A DNA stretch of 64,000 nucleotides from an uncultured Clostridia bacterium. Its GTDB lineage: Bacteria > Bacillota > Clostridia > TANB77 > CAG-508. Position numbers and translations under genes: made by a program. Below the pieces are notes generated by a model. That model did no database searches. It saw only the letters and a program-made list of their open reading frames with translations, and had not been told where the DNA came from. This document shows, piece after piece, positions 46,528 to 57,226 of the stretch (position 1 is its first letter; the number at the start of each line of letters is the position of its first letter). Location: contig CAKOVH010000001.1 in assembly GCA_934121885.1 (NCBI GenBank), positions 1-64,000 on the forward strand, written 5' to 3'.

Positions 46528-48436
46528 TTATAGAGAAACTACGGGGCAAACTCCATACGCGATGCTAAAGGGGCTGGCGCTCACGTACGCGCTGATGCCG
46601 CGCACATAAAGCACGCTGCGATAGTTGAAAGAAGAAGGCGAAGCCAACCACCAGTAGTTATTTGCTGTCATAAATATGTTATTTGGTCCTGCTTCTATTG
46701 TGTTATCATTTGTAGAATATCCTGAATTAACATAAGTTCCATTTGCTCCTACTGAATATCCGTTTGCACTTTCTACCTTGCATATTAAATTTGTTGCATC
46801 TTTATTTCCTGTTTTCCATACATTAAATGCTTTCATATACATCTCTACACTTGGACTTCCTATTGCATAATCTGCTTCTGTTGTTTTATAATCTGTCCAA
46901 TTTGCTGGATTACATAGCCATGCTACTGCTTTTTCATTATTTAAATCTATTGATGTTGCATTTGTACTTGCTGCCCATTTTGGATTCATTGCTTTCATTT
47001 TTATTATTGCTTCATCTGTATTAGTATATGTTCCACCTGCATTTAAGACTTTTTGTAAACTACTATCAAAATCCCTCTTTAAATATAGTTTTCCTGCTGT
47101 TCCAAATTCTCCTGTTTCATCATAATAGAATATTCTCCATTTTCCTCCTGCTGTTGGGTTATATTCTACTAAATCTCCTATATGTGATTGTAATCCATCT
47201 CTTTGTACTGCTGCTTTTGCTTCTGCTATCGTCATTCCTACTTCTGCTATTGTTACATTACATGTTGCTGTTTTTCCATTTGCTGATGTTGCTGTTATTG
47301 TTGCTGTTCCTTCTGCTACTCCTGTTACTTTTCCATCAGTTACTGTTGCAATTGATGTAGGATTTGATGACCATGTTATTGTTTTATTTGTAGCATTTGC
47401 TGGTGTAAATGTTACAACTAATGCTTCTGATGTTTTTCCTGGTCCTACTTTTAATGTTTGTTTATCTAAACTTATACTTTCAACTTCTACTTCTGATACT
47501 GTTACACTACAACTTCCAAAAACGTTTGCATTTTTTTCTGATGTTGCTTTTATCTCACATGTTCCTTTTCCTACTGCTGTTACTTCTCCTTTATCATTTA
47601 CTGTTGCTACATTTTCATCTGTCGTTGTCCATATTATCTTTCTATTCATTGCATCTGCTGGCTCTAAGCTTGCATTTATTTTTTGACTTGCTGTATCTCC
47701 TACTGCAAAATTTAATGTTGTTGGATTTAATGTTATCTTTGTTAAATTACTTTCTATTACTGTTACTTCAAATGTTTCTTCATGCCCATTTTTTGTTTTT
47801 ATTGTTATTGTTGCATTTCCTGCGCTTATTCCTGTTACTGTTCCATTGCTTACTGTTGCAACATTTTCATTTGATGACTTATATGTTACATTTCTTGTAC
47901 TTGCTCCTTCTGGTTCTATTGTTACTGCTATACTTGCTGTTTGTCCTTCTTTTATTGTTATATTACTTGCTGTTACTTTTGTTGCATCTGGTGTATTATC
48001 TTGTCCTTTTGATTCTATTTCTAATGTTTCTCTATTTACCCAAAATACATATTCATCTACTACTACTTCATAATATTTTGTATCTGTTGCTACTTTTGTT
48101 GGTCCTAATTCACTTAATTTTGTACATAAATAGCTATCTTTTAATGTTCCATCTTTTATATTCTGTTCATATATATCAAATTTATATTCTCCTAATTTTA
48201 ATTCCAGCTTTTCTCTTGCTGCTGATTCTTTTGCTAATTCACTTGATTGTTCTGCTCTTTTTATTAAGCCTCCTTCTCCAAATACTACATTAATACTTAC
48301 TGTTGCTAGTATTATTAGTATTATTATTGTTACTACTAATGCTATTAACGTTATTCCGTTTGTTTTCTGTTTTTTGCATCTTTATTATGTTTTTCATTCT
48401 TTCTACTTCTCCATTCATTTGTTTTTCTTGTTTCAT
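46528..48436 (-). CDS. Surface protein with BIG2 repeats, read through a +1 shift at CGG
   Basis: Paralog of the protein at 27651-29671. A charged leader (MKQEKQMNGEVERM...) ends at CGG 48358-48356; skipping C gives GGA ATA ACG TTA, and the anchor helix GITLIALVVTIIILIILATV begins. Three BIG2 Ig-like domains follow (for example NVATVSNGTVTGISAGNATI, TITWSSNPTSIATVTDGKV), then a C-terminal domain with NYWWLASPSSFNYRSVLYVR and ending GVCPVVSL, typical of clostridial surface proteins. Total about 635 residues. Start ATG 48436 has AGGAGG upstream. The anchor frame has stop codons and no start codon upstream of the site. Confidence 0.85.
48356..48358 (-). other. CGG +1 recoding site in the BIG2 surface-protein gene
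   Basis: Minus strand frame 0: GAA AAC AAA CGG AAT; after skipping C: GGA ATA ACG TTA (GITL). Same codons as the first site of the paralog at 29591-29593. Confidence 0.8.
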
Positions 48437-48474
48437 TTCTAAACATTCCTCCTATCTTTCTTTTTAAGCACACA

Positions 48475-48553
48475 AAAAACAGACTACTTTGCTTTTATGC
48501 AATAATAGCCTGTTTTATTTTTATATCACAATTAGAGGCATCTTTTGCCTCTA
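48475..48553 (-). promoter_or_regulatory. Structured leader with attenuator-like hairpins, copy 2
   Basis: Nearly identical to the leader at 29709-29788: a TAGAGGCA/TGCCTCTA hairpin (48553-48533), then a long AAACAG/CTGTTT hairpin followed by TTTTTTG just upstream of the AGGAGG. The gap 48437-48769 holds no gene beyond this leader. Confidence 0.55.
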
Positions 48554-48578
48554 GTTTTATTATTTTATTAGAATATAG

Positions 48579-48606
48579 CTCTCTCTCTCTCTCTCTCTCT
48601 CTCTCT
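48579..48606. repeat. CT dinucleotide microsatellite, 14 units
   Basis: A pure (CT)14 run at the same place in the leader as the (CT)20 of the paralog. The 12-base length difference between otherwise near-identical leaders shows that the tract varies. Confidence 0.95.
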
Positions 48607-48769
48607 TAGAGTATCAACGGTTTTGAGTTTTTGCATTTTCTTGTGTGCTCCTTTTATTTCTTCTTAGCTTTTGCTTAGTTTTATTTTACTATTTTATTTT
48701 TTGTTTTTCAATACATATTAGTTAAATGTAATATATTCCTAATATTTTTGTAATATTAATATATATTTT

Positions 48770-50572
48770 TTATTTTATAAGCTCTTTAAATTCTTCTTCT
48801 GATATAACTTCTCTTTCAATTAATGCTTCTGCAACCTTTACTAATTTATCCATATTTGTTTTTATTAAATATTGTGCTTTTTCATAAGCATTATCTATTA
48901 GTATTTTTACTTCAGCACCTATTGCATCTCCAAATTTATCTCCTAATAATTGAAGTTCATATGGTTCTTGTTCTGTATTAATTGAAATTGGTCCTAAACT
49001 TTCACTCATTCCGTACTTTGTAATCATATTTTTCGCAATATCTGTTGCAACTTCAATGTCATTTGATGCACCTGTTGATATATCATTTAAAGCAATCTTT
49101 TCTGCTGCTCTACCGCCAAGAAGAGCAACTAATTTTTCTTCCATTTCAGTTTTAGAGATGTAATATTTATCTTCATTTGTTTTATACATTGTATATCCAC
49201 CTGCTACACCTCTTGGAATAATTGATACTTCTTTAATATCTTTTTGTGTTTCAAGCATTGAACTTACAATTGCATGTCCTGCTTCATGGTATGCTGTTAG
49301 TTTTTTGTCTTTATCAGAAATTACTCTACTTTGTTTTTCTAGCCCTACAGTTACTTTCTTTACTGCATCTTCAATATCTTTATTTGTAATTGCTTCATGT
49401 TCATTTATTGTAGCAATAATTGCAGCTTCATTTAAAATATTTGCTAAATCAGCTCCAGAAAATCCTGCTGTATCTTCTGCAATACTTTTTAAATTAACAT
49501 CTTCTGCAAATTTTTTGTCTTTTGCATGAATGTTTAATATTGCTTCTCTTCCTCGTAAATCTGGAAGTGCAATTGTTATTCTTCTATCAAATCTACCCGG
49601 TCTTAGTAATGCTTTGTCTAGCATTTCTGGTCTATTTGTTGCTGCTAAAACAATTATTGTTTCTTCTGTATCAAATCCATCCATTTCAACTAATAGTTGG
49701 TTAAGTGTTTGATTATTTTCAGATTCTGCTCCACTTCCACTTGTCCTTCTTGAACCAATTGCATCTATTTCATCAATAAAGATTATACAAGGGGCAATTT
49801 TTTTTGCCTTTTCAAATAACTTTCTTACTCTTGATGCTCCAAGTCCTGCAAACATTTCAATAAACTCAGATCCACTCATTGAAATAAATGGCACATTAGC
49901 TTGTCCTGCAATTGCTTTTGCAATTAATGTTTTTCCTGTACCTGGTTGTCCACAAAGTAAAACACCTCTTGGTATTCTTGCACCCATTTCATAAAAACGT
50001 TTTGGTTCTTTTAAGAAATCAACAATTTCCATCATTTCATGTTTTTCTTCGTCTAAACCTGCAACATCATCAAATGTAATTTTAGATTTAGTTGTTTCAC
50101 TATCATATACTTTGCCCTTATCTCCAAGTCCTTGCATTTTAAACATTAATACAATTAATGCTAAAAGCATTAAAGTTGGTAATATACTAAATAAATTTTC
50201 TGATATTTTTATAAATATATTTGGTTGTTTTTGAATAAGTTCTATATTATTTCCTTCTGCAACTTTATTTTGTACTAATTCGATAAAAGCTTGAGTATTT
50301 GGAACAATAGACTTTTTTTCTTCTTCTACATCTTTTACTTTAACTTTAATAGATGTACTTCCTACTGTCATTTCTATTTTTTCGATACTGCCTTCTGTAA
50401 TTTTTCTAATTAAATCAGTATATGCAAGCTCTTTATCATCATTTTCACCTTTAGAATTTAACATATATATTGTAAGTCCTACTGTGGCAATAGCAAGTAT
50501 TAGTATTGCTATAAATATATATTTAGTCTTTTTATCCTTTTTCTTTTTTTGTTTTTCGTTTTCTTGTGCCAT
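48770..50572 (-). CDS. ftsH: ATP-dependent zinc metalloprotease FtsH
   Basis: FtsH extracts and degrades membrane and cytosolic proteins. The 600-residue protein has two membrane helices (about 17-37 and 128-144), the AAA domain with Walker A GQPGTGKT (about 208-215), Walker B IIFIDEID, second region of homology RPGRFDR, and the zinc site HEAGH. Gene order PBP1A-cysS-DUF1189-ftsH reads along the minus strand. The start is ATG 50572 (MAQENEKQKKKKDKK). Confidence 0.98.
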   Translation of the reverse strand: MAQENEKQKKKKDKKTKYIFIAILILAIATVGLTIYMLNSKGENDDKELAYTDLIRKITEGSIEKIEMTVGSTSIKVKVKDVEEEKKSIVPNTQAFIELVQNKVAEGNNIELIQKQPNIFIKISENLFSILPTLMLLALIVLMFKMQGLGDKGKVYDSETTKSKITFDDVAGLDEEKHEMMEIVDFLKEPKRFYEMGARIPRGVLLCGQPGTGKTLIAKAIAGQANVPFISMSGSEFIEMFAGLGASRVRKLFEKAKKIAPCIIFIDEIDAIGSRRTSGSGAESENNQTLNQLLVEMDGFDTEETIIVLAATNRPEMLDKALLRPGRFDRRITIALPDLRGREAILNIHAKDKKFAEDVNLKSIAEDTAGFSGADLANILNEAAIIATINEHEAITNKDIEDAVKKVTVGLEKQSRVISDKDKKLTAYHEAGHAIVSSMLETQKDIKEVSIIPRGVAGGYTMYKTNEDKYYISKTEMEEKLVALLGGRAAEKIALNDISTGASNDIEVATDIAKNMITKYGMSESLGPISINTEQEPYELQLLGDKFGDAIGAEVKILIDNAYEKAQYLIKTNMDKLVKVAEALIEREVISEEEFKELIK

Positions 50573-50590
50573 AATGTTCTCCTCTCTTAG

Positions 50591-51631
50591 TTATACATTA
50601 TTTCCCTCTGGTTCTTGATTAACCTCGCCTTCGTTCTCTTCTTTCTTTTCTTTTTTCTTTTGTTCTTCTTTTCGTTTTTCTTCTTCCTGTTTTTCCTTTT
50701 TTTCTTCTTCTCTTCTTTTTAGTTCTTCTCTTACTTTATCCTGTTCTTCAATAATTTTAGTTAGTTCTATTTGTTTTTTTATTAAATCTGAACGAATTAT
50801 TAATATAGCTGTCGCAATATATATTGTTGCAACTGTTGTATACATTACATCAAAATATCTTATCGTAAATCCTGTAAAACTGTTAATGATAAAATATAGT
50901 ATGTTTAATATAATTGGTAATGTTAAAGAATATACTGCCATGTTGTATAAAGCTCTAAATTTTGCATTTATTCTTGTAATTTTAGATATAAAGTATCCAA
51001 ATATAGAAAGTAAAAGAACATCTATTAATGCACTAGATAAATATATAACAAACATATATATAAACATTATTAAGAAAAATGCTGCCAAAAAGGCTCCTAA
51101 TTTATTTATAGATAATGCATCTAATATTTGATTTTTATCCATATAACTAATACTATATAAATCATGAATGTTTTTATATTCATAACTATATGGTTTACTC
51201 ATAATTTCATTTTTAATATTAATTGAATCTTTTAATATTAAAATTCCATTTCCAGATGATTCAAATTCTTTTATAACCTTTGATTTCTCTTCTTCATTTT
51301 GAATATCTGTTGCAATAGTTGTAGTAAATCCTAAATTGTTATTTTCTATTTTAGTAATAGTTTCTCCATTTTTCATTTTTATTGCTAATTCATTATTTTG
51401 AAGTTTAATATCATCAATATTATTCTCAATATATGTTCTTACTTCTTCTACCATTTTTGCAAATTTAAATGTATTTATTCCTGCTACTACTATTGCAAAA
51501 ATAATCATTAAAGCACATAAATACCAAATAGTTCTACCTATTTTTTCTATTGCAAGATTTTGGTATTTTTCAAAGTCAAATACACTATATTTTAATTTTT
51601 TCCAAAATGATAGTTTACTTTCATCTTTCAC
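50591..51631 (-). CDS. DUF1189 membrane protein
   Basis: A 346-residue membrane protein of the DUF1189 family, with helices near 35-52 and about 180-290, an extracellular loop, and a highly charged C-terminal tail (Lys/Glu-rich). The start KLSFWKKLKYSVFDFEKYQN is characteristic. It lies 18 bases upstream of ftsH and 18 downstream of cysS, so it belongs to one operon. Function unknown; membrane assembly or quality control is a guess from its neighbour. Confidence 0.85.
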   Translation of the reverse strand: MKDESKLSFWKKLKYSVFDFEKYQNLAIEKIGRTIWYLCALMIIFAIVVAGINTFKFAKMVEEVRTYIENNIDDIKLQNNELAIKMKNGETITKIENNNLGFTTTIATDIQNEEEKSKVIKEFESSGNGILILKDSINIKNEIMSKPYSYEYKNIHDLYSISYMDKNQILDALSINKLGAFLAAFFLIMFIYMFVIYLSSALIDVLLLSIFGYFISKITRINAKFRALYNMAVYSLTLPIILNILYFIINSFTGFTIRYFDVMYTTVATIYIATAILIIRSDLIKKQIELTKIIEEQDKVREELKRREEEKKEKQEEEKRKEEQKKKEKKEENEGEVNQEPEGNNV

Positions 51632-51649
51632 TTTCTCTTGTTCCCCCTA

Positions 51650-53050
51650 CTATATCTTTTCTACTGTCATTCCATCCTTTGTGTCTTTCACAGCATATCC
51701 AAGTTCTTTTATTTTGTCACGTAAATTATCTGATAATTCCCAATCTTTGTTTTGTCTTGCTTGTTTTCTTTCTTCTAGTAATTTTAAAACATCTTCTGGT
51801 ACATCTATTTTAGCTTGCTGATCTAAATATTTTTGTGAATTTGCTAAATCTAATCCTAATACTTTATCAAATTCTAATAATAAATCTGCAAATTGTTTTG
51901 ATTTCTGATTATTTCTAACAATTTCCCATATAATTCCCATAGTTGCTGGAAGGTTTAAATCATCATTTATTGTTTCCAAGAACCTTGATTTATATTCTTT
52001 TATGATTTCCTCGTCTATTTTTTCTGTTCCTTGTGTGTGTTTAATAAATCCTTCTCTTAAACGATTTAGTGCCACTTGTGATGACATAGCTCCTTCAAAT
52101 GTAAAGTTTAATTGAGTACGATAGTGTGCTGTAAAACAAAATAGCTTATATGCTAGTGGTTCTATTCCTTTTTCTTGCAACTGATCTAGTGTATATGTAT
52201 TTCCTAAACTTTTTGACATTTTTCCGCCATCAACCTGTAAAAATTCTACATGCATCCAAGTTTTAGCAGGTATTTTACCACATGCACCTTTACTTTGTGC
52301 AATTTCATTTTCATGATGTGTAGGAATATGGTCAACTCCTCCTGTATGAATATCAAATACCTCTCCTAAGTATTTTCTTCCCATAGCAGAACATTCTATA
52401 TGCCAACCTGGATATGAAAGTCCCCAAGGGCTTTCCCATTTCATAATATGGTTTTCAGGTGCTTTAATCCATAATGCAAAATCATATGGATTTCTTTTTT
52501 CTGGGTCAACATCAACTCTTGCTCCTGCAATTTGCTCATCAATATTTCTGTTTGATAACACAGGATATTTATCAAGTTTTGATATATCAAAATAGATACC
52601 TTTACTTGTTTCATATGCATACCCATTTGCTAATATTTCTTTTACAAACTGTAACATTTCCTTAATATGGTCTGTTGCTTTTGCAATTATCTCTGGTCTT
52701 TCTATGTTTAATCTATCCATATCTCTTAAGAAAATGTCTGTATAAAATTTAGCTATTTCATATGGATCTTTATTTTCTTTTCTTGCTGCCTTCTCCATTT
52801 TATCTTCGCCTTCATCAGCGTCAGATTCTAGATGTCCTACATCTGTAATATTCATTACATGTTTCATTTTATATCCATTGTATTCCATCATTCTTCTTAA
52901 AGTATCCATAAATATGTATGCTCTAAAATTTCCAATGTGTGCATAGCTATATACTGTTGGTCCACATGTATATACTCTAACTTCGTTCCCATTTAAAGGA
53001 ACGAAGTTTTCTTTTGCTTTAGTTAACGTATTATATAGTTTTATTTCCAT
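51650..53050 (-). CDS. cysS: Cysteinyl-tRNA synthetase
   Basis: CysRS (466 residues) charges tRNA-Cys. Class I motifs HIGN (in YAHIGNFRAYIFMD) and KMSKS (in VDGGKMSKSLGN) are present, with the zinc ligands CGPTVYSYAHIG (Cys) and WHIECSAMG. Domain order matches the family. It lies in the operon with PBP1A and DUF1189. No CGG codons. Confidence 0.98.
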   Translation of the reverse strand: MEIKLYNTLTKAKENFVPLNGNEVRVYTCGPTVYSYAHIGNFRAYIFMDTLRRMMEYNGYKMKHVMNITDVGHLESDADEGEDKMEKAARKENKDPYEIAKFYTDIFLRDMDRLNIERPEIIAKATDHIKEMLQFVKEILANGYAYETSKGIYFDISKLDKYPVLSNRNIDEQIAGARVDVDPEKRNPYDFALWIKAPENHIMKWESPWGLSYPGWHIECSAMGRKYLGEVFDIHTGGVDHIPTHHENEIAQSKGACGKIPAKTWMHVEFLQVDGGKMSKSLGNTYTLDQLQEKGIEPLAYKLFCFTAHYRTQLNFTFEGAMSSQVALNRLREGFIKHTQGTEKIDEEIIKEYKSRFLETINDDLNLPATMGIIWEIVRNNQKSKQFADLLLEFDKVLGLDLANSQKYLDQQAKIDVPEDVLKLLEERKQARQNKDWELSDNLRDKIKELGYAVKDTKDGMTVEKI

Positions 53051-53083
53051 AATAACCTCTCATTTTCATTGTTTATATCACTT

Positions 53084-55843
53084 TTAAGGTGTGCTATTAG
53101 TAGAAGTTGTATTTGTTGTAGTATTGGTTGTGGTGTTTGTTGTTGTATTAGTTGTAGTATTTGTCGTTGTATTAGTTGTTGTGTTTGTTACTTCATTTGT
53201 AATTGTATTGCTATTCGTATTTGTTGGTGGAGGTGTTGGTGTTTGAGATACTTTGTTTACTGTAATTATAATAACAGACTTTTTAGCAACTTTCTCACCT
53301 GCATTTACACTTTGCTTTAATACAACTCCATTTGCCTTTGTAGTATCGCTTTCATTTACAACTTGAACTGTAAGTTCTGCAAGTTCTGTTTTGGCTTGTG
53401 TTTCAGTTTTTCCTATAACATTTGGAACAACCGCCATCATTTTATCTTCAGTATGAATATCACAAGTATCCTTTATAGTATTATATTTCTTTCCTTCAAC
53501 AGTTCTCCAACTTGCATTAATTTCAGTTTCAGGTTTTATAGCATAATTTTTTTCTTCTACTTGTTCTGCTGGGCAAAATTCTGTTGCAAGCTTTTTGCTT
53601 TCTTTACATATTTTTGTTGCTTCATGTCCTGGACATTTTTCTGGTATTGTTCCACTTTTAAATATTTCAGTGTATGTATTTTTGCATTTATCTGTTGCAA
53701 CTTTTCCAGTTTCATAACATATTTTAGCAGATACAATTCCATTTGGACGTTTAAAACTTGCTTTTTTTAATTTTTTATGAACACTTTTCATAACATTTGA
53801 CCAAATAGATTTTGCTGGATTATCAACTCCTGCTATTCCATCTATTGTTTCTGGCTCATCATATCCAAACCATGTTGCTGCTGCGTAGTATGGTGTAAAT
53901 CCACATAACCATTTATCTTTATAACTTGTTGTAGTTCCAGTTTTTGCTGCTGTTTCTATTCCTGATATTGCACATCCGTATGCTGTTGCTCCACCTTTAA
54001 AACCATATACTGGTGATTGTAATATATCTGTAACAATATATGCTGTTTGTTCTGAAATTACTCTTCTCTTTTCTTGTTTTGGTTCTAATATTGTATTTCC
54101 TGATGAATTTTCAACTTTAGTATAGAAAGTTGGTTCAATATATTCTCCACCATTTGCGATAGTTGCATATGCTGCTGCCATTTCAAGTGGACTAGCTCCG
54201 TGAGTAGTTCCACCTAAAGCAAGTGTAATACTAGCATCTGAATCTTCATCTTCAGTTGATACAGTTGTGTAACTTGATAATCCGAAATCATTAGCATATT
54301 TAACACCTGTCTCCACTCCAACATTTGCAAGTATTTTCATATTTACAATATTAGATGAACGTTCAATTGCTTGCCTTACAGGAATAATTCCTGCAAAACT
54401 TCCAGCATTATAAAATGGACCTCCACCCCAATATGTTAGAGAATCATCATACATAGTTGATGCTGTAATAATATTTTTTTCTATTCCTGGTGCAATTGCA
54501 ACAAGTGGTTTTATAGATGAACCTGGTTGTCTTTTAGATGTTGCTCTATTTAAATCTAATGTTAAGCTATCAGATCCAAGACCTCCAACAGTTCCAACAA
54601 CATATCCAGTTTTATGGTCTATTATTACCATTGCAGATTGAGAATGTTGTTTTTTAGCCTTTCCAACTTTTGTTGTTGCTTTTTTAATGTAAGTTTTTTT
54701 CAAATACTCCTTTTCCATAATTGCTTGAATACTGCTGTCTTGAGTTGTATAAATTTTGTATCCATTATTATATACCATATATTTTGCAGTATCATAATTT
54801 ACTTCTTTTTCTTCTGAAATTTGAGCAATTATCTCTTGTATTGCAGCAGCTGTATGGAATGAAATGTTTGAATTATCTGTTAAAGTACCTCTTTTAAATT
54901 TAAGGCCTTCTCTTACTTCATTCATTGCTTCTTCATATTGCTCATCTGTAATTTTTGTTAATCCTACAAGTTCTGGTACTTCTGTATTTTTTAATTTTTT
55001 CATTTGAGATAAAACAGTTAATGTTCTTTCTTTAATAGCTTCACTATTGTCTTCTTCTTCGTCAAATGGATTATATCCATTTGGAGCATGGTTAATACCT
55101 GCAAGGAATGCAGCTTCTGCTAAATCTAATTCTTTTGCTGTTTTACTAAAGTAGTATTCTGATGCACTTTCTACTCCATATACAGTTGAACCCATAAATA
55201 TTTTATTTAAATATAGTTCAAGTATTTGGCTCTTTGATAGCATTTGTTCAATTTGGTACGCACGTGACCATTCTCTTATTTTTCTTTCTACACCTGCTGT
55301 ACCTTCTGCAGCTTGATCTTGCATCATATTTTTAACTAATTGTTGTGTAATTGTACTTCCACCAAAAGACGAATTACCACCATGAGTAACATATGTAACT
55401 ATAGCCCCTGCTGTTCTTTTTATGTCAATACCAAAATGGCTATAATATCTTTCATCCTCTATTGCTATAAAGGCATTTGGTAAATAATCTCCCATATCAG
55501 CAAGTGGTATAATCTTTCTACTTTCATCACCTGCAAGTTCTGCAATTTGTTTACCATCTTTATCATATATTATTGTATTTTGAAGTGAAATTTCTAAATC
55601 TTCCTTATTTATTTTCCATTTATCACTAAAGAATATTCCTGCAAATACTCCTATACCTGTTAAGCATAATAAAATAAATAAAATAAACAAAATTAATATT
55701 ACTTTTTTTAATTTTGAACGTTTTTTCTTCTTGCCTTTCTTATCTGTGTTTACTGGCTTAGATTCTTTTTTCTTTTTCGTTTTTTTATGTTTTGATTTTA
55801 TTTCATATCTTTTTGTTATATCATCGTTTTTATCATTTTCCAT
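53084..55843 (-). CDS. Class A penicillin-binding protein (PBP1A/2c type)
   Basis: A 919-residue bifunctional peptidoglycan synthase. An N-terminal cytoplasmic basic tail, one membrane helix (about 47-69), a GT51 glycosyltransferase domain (AIEDERYYSHFGIDIKRTA, with the catalytic Glu), a transpeptidase domain with QPGSSIKP (SxxK), SSN and KTGTT, then a PASTA domain (VVPNVIGKTETQAKTELAEL). The last 45 residues are a (TNTT)n repeat, a likely flexible wall-spanning tail; its DNA is an imperfect tandem repeat at about 53094-53230. Confidence 0.95.
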   Translation of the reverse strand: MENDKNDDITKRYEIKSKHKKTKKKKESKPVNTDKKGKKKKRSKLKKVILILFILFILLCLTGIGVFAGIFFSDKWKINKEDLEISLQNTIIYDKDGKQIAELAGDESRKIIPLADMGDYLPNAFIAIEDERYYSHFGIDIKRTAGAIVTYVTHGGNSSFGGSTITQQLVKNMMQDQAAEGTAGVERKIREWSRAYQIEQMLSKSQILELYLNKIFMGSTVYGVESASEYYFSKTAKELDLAEAAFLAGINHAPNGYNPFDEEEDNSEAIKERTLTVLSQMKKLKNTEVPELVGLTKITDEQYEEAMNEVREGLKFKRGTLTDNSNISFHTAAAIQEIIAQISEEKEVNYDTAKYMVYNNGYKIYTTQDSSIQAIMEKEYLKKTYIKKATTKVGKAKKQHSQSAMVIIDHKTGYVVGTVGGLGSDSLTLDLNRATSKRQPGSSIKPLVAIAPGIEKNIITASTMYDDSLTYWGGGPFYNAGSFAGIIPVRQAIERSSNIVNMKILANVGVETGVKYANDFGLSSYTTVSTEDEDSDASITLALGGTTHGASPLEMAAAYATIANGGEYIEPTFYTKVENSSGNTILEPKQEKRRVISEQTAYIVTDILQSPVYGFKGGATAYGCAISGIETAAKTGTTTSYKDKWLCGFTPYYAAATWFGYDEPETIDGIAGVDNPAKSIWSNVMKSVHKKLKKASFKRPNGIVSAKICYETGKVATDKCKNTYTEIFKSGTIPEKCPGHEATKICKESKKLATEFCPAEQVEEKNYAIKPETEINASWRTVEGKKYNTIKDTCDIHTEDKMMAVVPNVIGKTETQAKTELAELTVQVVNESDTTKANGVVLKQSVNAGEKVAKKSVIIITVNKVSQTPTPPPTNTNSNTITNEVTNTTTNTTTNTTTNTTTNTTTNTTTNTTSTNSTP

Positions 55844-55972
55844 TTAAAAATCCTCCTTAGCTTAATTCACAAATTTATTATATACTAGATTGTATAAAAA
55901 TGAAAGCTTTTTTGAGAATTTTTTATGGTTTGCTACACTCTTAATAAATTATTAATTAATTGCCTATATTGC

Positions 55973-56392
55973 TTAGAATATATTTTTAACATTTAATGCT
56001 GTTTTATCTTTAATATGTTCTAATATAAACATACATTTATCAGTTTCTGGCACAGCATCTTCATATAGTTTTGCTTCAACTTCTCCACTTAACAAATGTA
56101 TTTGTGTTTCCACTTTTTCAAGCTCGTCATGTTCAATATAAAATGCTAATTTTTCTTGCTTTTCATCCCAGTCTTCTTTTATATATTTTACTGCTTCTAT
56201 TAACCCTTCCTCATCTTTATTAACTTCACTTAATTTATCTTTTAGTTCTATCAATTTTGAATTTGTTGTTTCAACGCTTTTTCTTGTATAGCCTTGAGTA
56301 ATTATATTACCTATAATTACAAAAATTACAACTACAATACAAATTATTACTTCCTTTTTCAATGCTTTTGCTATGCTCCCTTCTTTTGGCAA
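55973..56392 (-). CDS. DUF4363 family protein
   Basis: A 139-residue protein with one N-terminal helix (VIICIVVVIFVIIGNIITQG) and a helical extracellular part (SKLIELKDKLSEVNKDEEGL). DUF4363 proteins usually follow a DUF421/YetF gene in spore-forming Clostridia; here the overlap is 22 bases, so they are coupled. Function unknown. Confidence 0.82.
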   Translation of the reverse strand: MPKEGSIAKALKKEVIICIVVVIFVIIGNIITQGYTRKSVETTNSKLIELKDKLSEVNKDEEGLIEAVKYIKEDWDEKQEKLAFYIEHDELEKVETQIHLLSGEVEAKLYEDAVPETDKCMFILEHIKDKTALNVKNIF

Positions 56393-57042
56393 AAAATTTG
56401 ATTATTACCATCAAGAGTTACAATTAATGCCTCCTCAGGGTTAAATCCAAATTTATTTACCTCTTTTTTTAGCCAATCATAATCTTTGTCTAATATTTTT
56501 AAATTATCATACATAATTTTTCCATCTATTACTAAATCATATGATATTCCTTCATAATCTGGCATTATATTGAAATCTTTTGGTGTTGTATTTCTTTTAT
56601 TTGGTTTTTGTATAACAGTTACTTCTCCACTTGTTTCCAAAATTGCATATTCTACATCTCCAAGATTTACAACATTATTACCTCTTAATCGTTCTTGCAA
56701 CTCATTAATTGTAAATCTTTCCTTTTTTAATACTTTTTCATCAATTTTTCCTCTATATATTAAAATTGATGGTTTACCACATATAATTTCTCTTGCTCTA
56801 ATGCTTTTTATATTTAAAATTGATATTACCAAATGCATAACTAACAATCCTAAAATTGGAATTATACCATTTGTAATTGGAATTCCTGTATCTGCCATAG
56901 GAATTGATGCTAAGTCTGCAATCATTATTGATATTGCAAGTTCAAAAGGTTGAAGTTGCCCAATTTCCCTTTTTCCCATCATTCTCATAACAACAAGTAC
57001 AATTATGTATAAAATAATTGCTCTAATAAATGTAATTAACAT
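56371..57042 (-). CDS. YetF-like DUF421 membrane protein
   Basis: A 223-residue membrane protein with three helices (ILYIIVLVVMRMMGKREIGQ, then two more) and the C-terminal domain containing IYRGKIDEKVLKKERFTINE and LQERLRGNNV. Family members in Bacillus (for example YetF, YrbG) affect spore membranes and germination in some species. Upstream of, and overlapping, DUF4363. Confidence 0.9.
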   Translation of the reverse strand: MLITFIRAIILYIIVLVVMRMMGKREIGQLQPFELAISIMIADLASIPMADTGIPITNGIIPILGLLVMHLVISILNIKSIRAREIICGKPSILIYRGKIDEKVLKKERFTINELQERLRGNNVVNLGDVEYAILETSGEVTVIQKPNKRNTTPKDFNIMPDYEGISYDLVIDGKIMYDNLKILDKDYDWLKKEVNKFGFNPEEALIVTLDGNNQIFCQKKGA

Positions 57043-57226
57043 TTTGCTCTCCTTTAAATTTTATTTTTTATTATTTTTATCCAAAATGTATTTATTATTC
57101 ATTTTTTTGTATAAATTTAACAGATTAATAAATTGTATAAACTAAATTTTTTAGAGAATAATATTAACAGAGTCAAATTTTTTTGATTGCAAAAAATGTT
57201 TTAGTACATTTTAAGGAGGTTTCATT

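Noticed and set aside
47409..48293. Long plus-strand open frame rich in Leu opposite the BIG2 gene
   Set aside because: It is an antisense shadow of repetitive Asn/Thr/Ile codons, has no ribosome site and resembles no protein. The same holds for 28767-29120 and 29130-29468.
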